A stretch of 9,913 bases of DNA from Deltaproteobacteria bacterium (GTDB lineage: Bacteria > Desulfobacterota > GWC2-55-46 > JADFVP01): assembly GCA_024275855.1 (NCBI GenBank), contig JAJRYL010000070.1:1-9913 (forward strand), read 5' to 3'. The notes below the pieces were generated by a model. That model saw nothing but the letters and a program-made list of their open reading frames with translations, was not told the origin of the DNA and made no database searches. This document shows, one piece after another, positions 8,023 to 9,913 of the stretch. The translations under genes and the position numbers were made by a program. Positions within the stretch are counted from its first letter, which is position 1; every line of letters starts with the position of its first letter.

Positions 8023-8376
8023 TTAAAGGATAGTTCTGGGTGGTTGAAACAAGCGGGTGGAAATATTTTCAAAGAAGAAATGGTCCGGCAGTGCATAGGC
8101 TACAACAATGGATGTGTGGAATGTAAGGGTAATGGAAGCGGGTTGAGTAAAGTTTCCGTGGCACGGACAGTGGAAGGAGTCGTAGAGATCGACGGGTGAA
8201 TGCTTAGAGGCGTCGTGGCTGTCGGGAGTGGCGTGAACGACCTGGTGGGCGACCTGTGTGTTTGAGCTTTCAATCGTCAACTTTTCACCGTAACAGGTGG
8301 CTCCTGTTAGCTGAAGTGCTAAAACAATAAAAAGCAAGAGGCTGACGGCTCTTATTATATTTCTTGGAGCTTTCAT
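8023..8376 (-). CDS. Small exported His/Cys protein, CzcI-like (first gene of efflux cluster)
   Basis: A 117-residue protein with a signal peptide (basic MKAPRNIIR, hydrophobic 11-25, likely cleavage after TGA at 26). The mature part is His-rich (H44, H48, H54, H59, H69, H73) with a compact HCPCH motif at 69-73, plausibly a metal site. It ends in a FFENISTRLFQPPR stretch, the kind of PPR-terminated tail I associate with small CzcI/DUF2946-like proteins that precede czcCBA operons. That assignment is from memory of the family, not from a search. TGATC before Cys28 does not make an acceptable lipobox, so it is probably soluble periplasmic rather than a lipoprotein. ATG start, with AAGGA four bases upstream, sits about 38 nt below the predicted transcription start. 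In Cupriavidus, czcI precedes czcCBA and is thought to modulate its expression; a similar role here is inference. Confidence 0.75.
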   Translation of the reverse strand: MKAPRNIIRAVSLLLFIVLALQLTGATCYGEKLTIESSNTQVAHQVVHATPDSHDASKHSPVDLYDSFHCPCHGNFTQPASITLTFHTSIVVAYALPDHFFFENISTRLFQPPRTIL

Positions 8377-8406
8377 GAGTTCCTTGTTACGTTATCTGCA
8401 AACAGG

Positions 8407-8430
8407 TTGCTAAGTTTGTAAATGTAGCAA
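8407..8430. promoter_or_regulatory. Dyad over the -10 box, candidate operator
   Basis: TTGCTA (8407-8412) and TAGCAA (8425-8430) form a perfect 6-base inverted repeat separated by 12 bases. One arm overlaps the upstream part of the predicted -10 box and the other lies just past the predicted start site, where a repressor such as an ArsR-, TetR- or Zur-type protein would block transcription. The inner 12 bases are not symmetric, and the dyad does not match an operator consensus I can name. Confidence 0.4.
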
Positions 8431-8449
8431 AAATATAAAGTCACGTCAA
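8421..8449 (-). promoter_or_regulatory. Sigma70-type promoter for the efflux cluster
   Basis: On the minus strand: -35 TTGACG (8449-8444), a 17-base spacer, then -10 TACATT (8426-8421) preceded by TGC, an extended -10. The start would fall near 8414, giving a leader of about 38 nt before the small CzcI-like gene, which has its own good ribosome site. It is the best promoter match I found in the window and is correctly oriented for the cluster. Confidence 0.7.
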
Positions 8450-8587
8450 CATAGTATAGGTTTTTGTTAAAAAGAGGAATCTTAAAAGAATTAAAATCGT
8501 TTAATCCGCGGTTTGCCGGCATTTTCAGTTTTATCCGCTCCCTTGTCTGTTAATCCGCTGTTTCGGCGTAATATTTCAGCTAAGAAG

Positions 8588-8610
8588 AAGACCCGTAAAG
8601 CGGGTCTCTA
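8588..8610. repeat. Palindrome related to the 7951-7982 element
   Basis: AGACCCG (8589-8595), loop TAAAG, CGGGTCT (8601-8607): a perfect 7-base stem followed by CTA. It shares the 9-mer AAGACCCGT with 7964-7972 and the CGGGT/ACCCG-TCTCTA core. There is no T-run directly after it, so a terminator role is doubtful. Confidence 0.45.
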
Positions 8611-8753
8611 TTTACGGCTCAAGTATTTGGTCTCTTTTGTCGTTAATTTTAAGATACCTCTTTTATTGAGGTTCGTTATATTAAAGTTGTTTTAAGTCCC
8701 GAACGGCGGGTCGTAATACAGCGCGGGTCTATCAGTGGCAGGGGAGCGGGAGC

Positions 8754-9527
8754 GTGAGAGCGGAACAGAAATATTCGAGATTCGAGAACAGGTACGCGAT
8801 AGATGCCGAAGCGAGGGTAGAGTTAGAGAACGTGTTAAAATTTTACATGAATCTCGACCCCAATGTCAGCGCGCAGCGTCATAACAGGTACTTCGTAAGA
8901 AGCCTTTACTTTGACGACGACCTCTATACGAACAGTTATGAAAAGAGCGCGGAGCGGAGAACAAGGCGTAAGTACAGAATACGCACCTACTCGGAATCTA
9001 TAGACGAAGAGTCTCCGGTATTTCTTGAGGTCAAGGGCAGGTCGGGCGAGCTTACGTATAAGCGCAGGGCCGAGTTGCCTCGTACCGTCATACGGGCGCT
9101 TGAGTACGGCGGCTGCACGCTTAGAGACGAATTTGTAAAAAGAGCGCATATAGACCCGCTCTTCTCTTCTTTTAACTTCGATGTAAAGCGTATGAATCTG
9201 AAACCGCGCCTTTTAGTCGATTATGAGCGCAGGCCGTATGTAAGTTCCTACTTTCCCGGTTTTCGCATAACCTTCGACTCCGCGCTCGAGTTAACCGTTA
9301 CTGACAGGCTTTTTGATAGAACCGCTAACTGCCAGCGTCTTTTTGTGCCGGGGTATTCGGTTGTCGAGATCAAGTTCGGTTCGAGGGTGCCTGCGTGGTT
9401 CGCGCGCCTGATAGGTTCCTTCGGCCTTAAGCCGGTTACGGCCTCTAAGTACTGCAAGGGTATGGAGAGAACCGGCCTTGCCTGTAAGCTTGTAGACGAT
9501 TTTCAGCCAAAGAGGGCCGTCCGGTAG
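8754..9527 (+). CDS. VTC-domain polyphosphate polymerase
   Basis: A 257-residue stand-alone VTC catalytic domain of the CYTH/triphosphate-tunnel fold. Eukaryotic Vtc4 and bacterial homologues make inorganic polyphosphate from ATP. The sequence shows the expected charged strands of the tunnel: FENRYAI (10-16), VRSLYFDD (48-55), RRKYRIRTY (71-79), VFLEVKGR (89-96) with KRRAEL (103-108), LVDYERRPY (154-162), RITFDSAL (171-178), VVEIKFG (203-209) and the closing TASKYCKGMER (229-239). Length matches prokaryotic VTC proteins. It starts with GTG at 8754, preceded by GGGGAG (8741-8746) with 7 nt spacing; no earlier in-frame Met fits. No membrane segment is seen. Many bacterial VTC genes sit beside a DUF4956 membrane protein or a CotH-like protein; neither is present here. 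It diverges from the metal-efflux cluster. Confidence 0.9.
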   Translation: MRAEQKYSRFENRYAIDAEARVELENVLKFYMNLDPNVSAQRHNRYFVRSLYFDDDLYTNSYEKSAERRTRRKYRIRTYSESIDEESPVFLEVKGRSGELTYKRRAELPRTVIRALEYGGCTLRDEFVKRAHIDPLFSSFNFDVKRMNLKPRLLVDYERRPYVSSYFPGFRITFDSALELTVTDRLFDRTANCQRLFVPGYSVVEIKFGSRVPAWFARLIGSFGLKPVTASKYCKGMERTGLACKLVDDFQPKRAVR

Positions 9528-9635
9528 AAGTGCCTGCCGTAAAAACCGACCTGTAAAATGTTTTGGCATGCTCTTTTATGTTGCGGCTTTTAACGGTTGA
9601 GCGCGCGGGTGTAAAGCGTCTTCTGAAGTCCGTAA

Positions 9636-9664
9636 TTGCAGTAGTTGCTCAAATACTGTATCTT
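9636..9664 (+). promoter_or_regulatory. Possible promoter for the rubredoxin-like gene
   Basis: TTGCAG (9636-9641), a 17-base spacer, TATCTT (9659-9664). A moderate sigma70 match within the 288-nt gap after the VTC gene. If used, the transcript would begin just upstream of the 9682-9736 dyad, placing that hairpin in the leader. Tentative. Confidence 0.3.
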
Positions 9665-9681
9665 TATTCTGTCAATCAATA

Positions 9682-9736
9682 AATCAAACTCTTAGACTAT
9701 TCACCCGGTTAAGGGTGGTGAGTATTAAATTTGATT
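9682..9736. promoter_or_regulatory. Long imperfect dyad upstream of rubredoxin-like gene
   Basis: AATCAAA (9682-9688) pairs with TTTGATT (9730-9736), and CACCC (9702-9706) pairs with GGGTG (9713-9717) around the loop GGTTAA. The two halves share a centre to within one base, giving a 55-nt hairpin with an internal loop. It lies 79 nt before the rubredoxin-like start. It could be a leader RNA structure, an operator, or a weak terminator of the VTC transcript; no clean U-run follows. Confidence 0.35.
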
Positions 9737-9815
9737 GCGGTCGTACTTTGCTTGCGGGCCGCGGCACCGGGCATGTACTGTTCGCTCTTTAACGTAACAA
9801 GTAAGGAGTCTTTAT

Positions 9816-9913
9816 ATGAAAAGATGGGTCTGTTCCGTTTGCGGTTACGTACACGAGGGAGAGAGGCCGCCGGACAAGTGTCCGGTATGCGGCGTTAGGG
9901 CAGAAAAGTTCGA
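9816..9913 (+). CDS. Rubredoxin-like domain protein, N-terminus only (runs off window)
   Basis: Only the first 32 complete codons are in the window. They encode a rubredoxin-type iron site, CSVCGY (6-11) and CPVCG (22-26), with the connecting segment VHEGERPPDK, so four cysteines would bind one iron. This short spacing (16 residues between Cys pairs) and the following A-E-K-F are typical of the rubredoxin-like domains of rubrerythrins and of rubredoxin modules fused to flavoproteins, rather than a classical 52-residue rubredoxin with about 30 residues between pairs. Which of these it is cannot be decided without the rest. ATG start with AAGGAG 7 nt upstream (9803-9808). Confidence 0.85.
   Translation, partial: MKRWVCSVCGYVHEGERPPDKCPVCGVRAEKF

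Larger units (their letters stand above)
8377..8753. other. Divergent intergenic region (377 nt)
   Basis: Between the minus-strand small gene and the plus-strand VTC gene. It contains the minus-strand promoter and dyad (8407-8449), three copies of a T(T/A)ATCCGC motif (8501, 8530, 8550), the palindrome at 8588-8610, and two further GCGGGTC copies (8706-8712, 8723-8729) before the VTC ribosome site. I find no convincing plus-strand promoter; the best is a weak TTGGTC/TAAGAT pair at about 8628-8655. No credible gene. Confidence 0.6.

Noticed and set aside
8281..8310. Possible lipobox (LTGATC) in the small exported protein
   Set aside because: Thr at -1 and Gly at -3 do not fit a lipobox; ordinary signal peptidase cleavage after TGA is more likely.
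8513..8695. 60-codon plus-strand open frame in the divergent intergenic region
   Set aside because: No good ribosome site, spans the palindrome at 8588-8610 and the repeat motifs, and low-complexity Leu/Lys/Phe content; likely chance.
8835..9149. 104-codon minus-strand frame inside the VTC gene
   Set aside because: Antisense of a conserved VTC domain; no motif or ribosome site.
1..9913. CRISPR array, tRNA, rRNA, IS element or attachment site
   Set aside because: I looked for regular repeat-spacer spacing, tRNA-like cloverleaf ends, transposase motifs and long direct repeats and saw none.

Overview
The window looks like part of a Gram-negative bacterial chromosome. The RND/MFP/outer-membrane-factor trio needs two membranes, and base composition is moderate (about half G+C by eye). 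I cannot assign a species. A rubredoxin-type domain, a prokaryotic VTC polyphosphate polymerase and the gene styles would fit an anaerobic or microaerophilic lineage such as Desulfobacterota or Nitrospirota, but this is a weak inference.

Layout. From the right-hand promoter leftwards, the minus strand carries a five-gene heavy-metal efflux cluster: a small exported His/Cys protein resembling CzcI (8376-8023), a P1B-type metal ATPase (7860-5761), a CzcC-like outer-membrane factor (5656-4322), a CzcB-like periplasmic adaptor (4319-3198) and a CzcA-like RND pump (3185-33). The last three are tightly packed (2 and 12 nt gaps) in the canonical C-B-A order. A good sigma70-type promoter with an overlapping dyad lies at 8407-8449, just upstream of the small gene. 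A 162-nt gap with a strong hairpin separates the small gene from the ATPase. No regulator gene (MerR, ArsR, two-component) is visible.

On the plus strand, divergent from the cluster, are a VTC-domain polyphosphate polymerase (8754-9527) and, after a 288-nt gap containing a long imperfect dyad, the first 32 codons of a rubredoxin-like protein that runs off the right edge.

How it works together (inference from families): the ATPase would move a soft divalent metal from cytoplasm to periplasm, and the CzcCBA complex would carry metal from the periplasm across the outer membrane. The small His/Cys protein may bind or sense periplasmic metal. Polyphosphate made by the neighbouring enzyme could buffer metal inside the cell, but that link rests only on proximity.

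The most unusual content is in the ATPase, which departs from consensus at five landmark sites: CSC instead of CPC, DKTGS instead of DKTGT, HI instead of HP, CDGVND instead of GDGVND, and Glu in NEIGG where ZntA has Asp. The RND pump also mixes CusA-like and CzcA-like signature residues, so the exported metal cannot be named with confidence.
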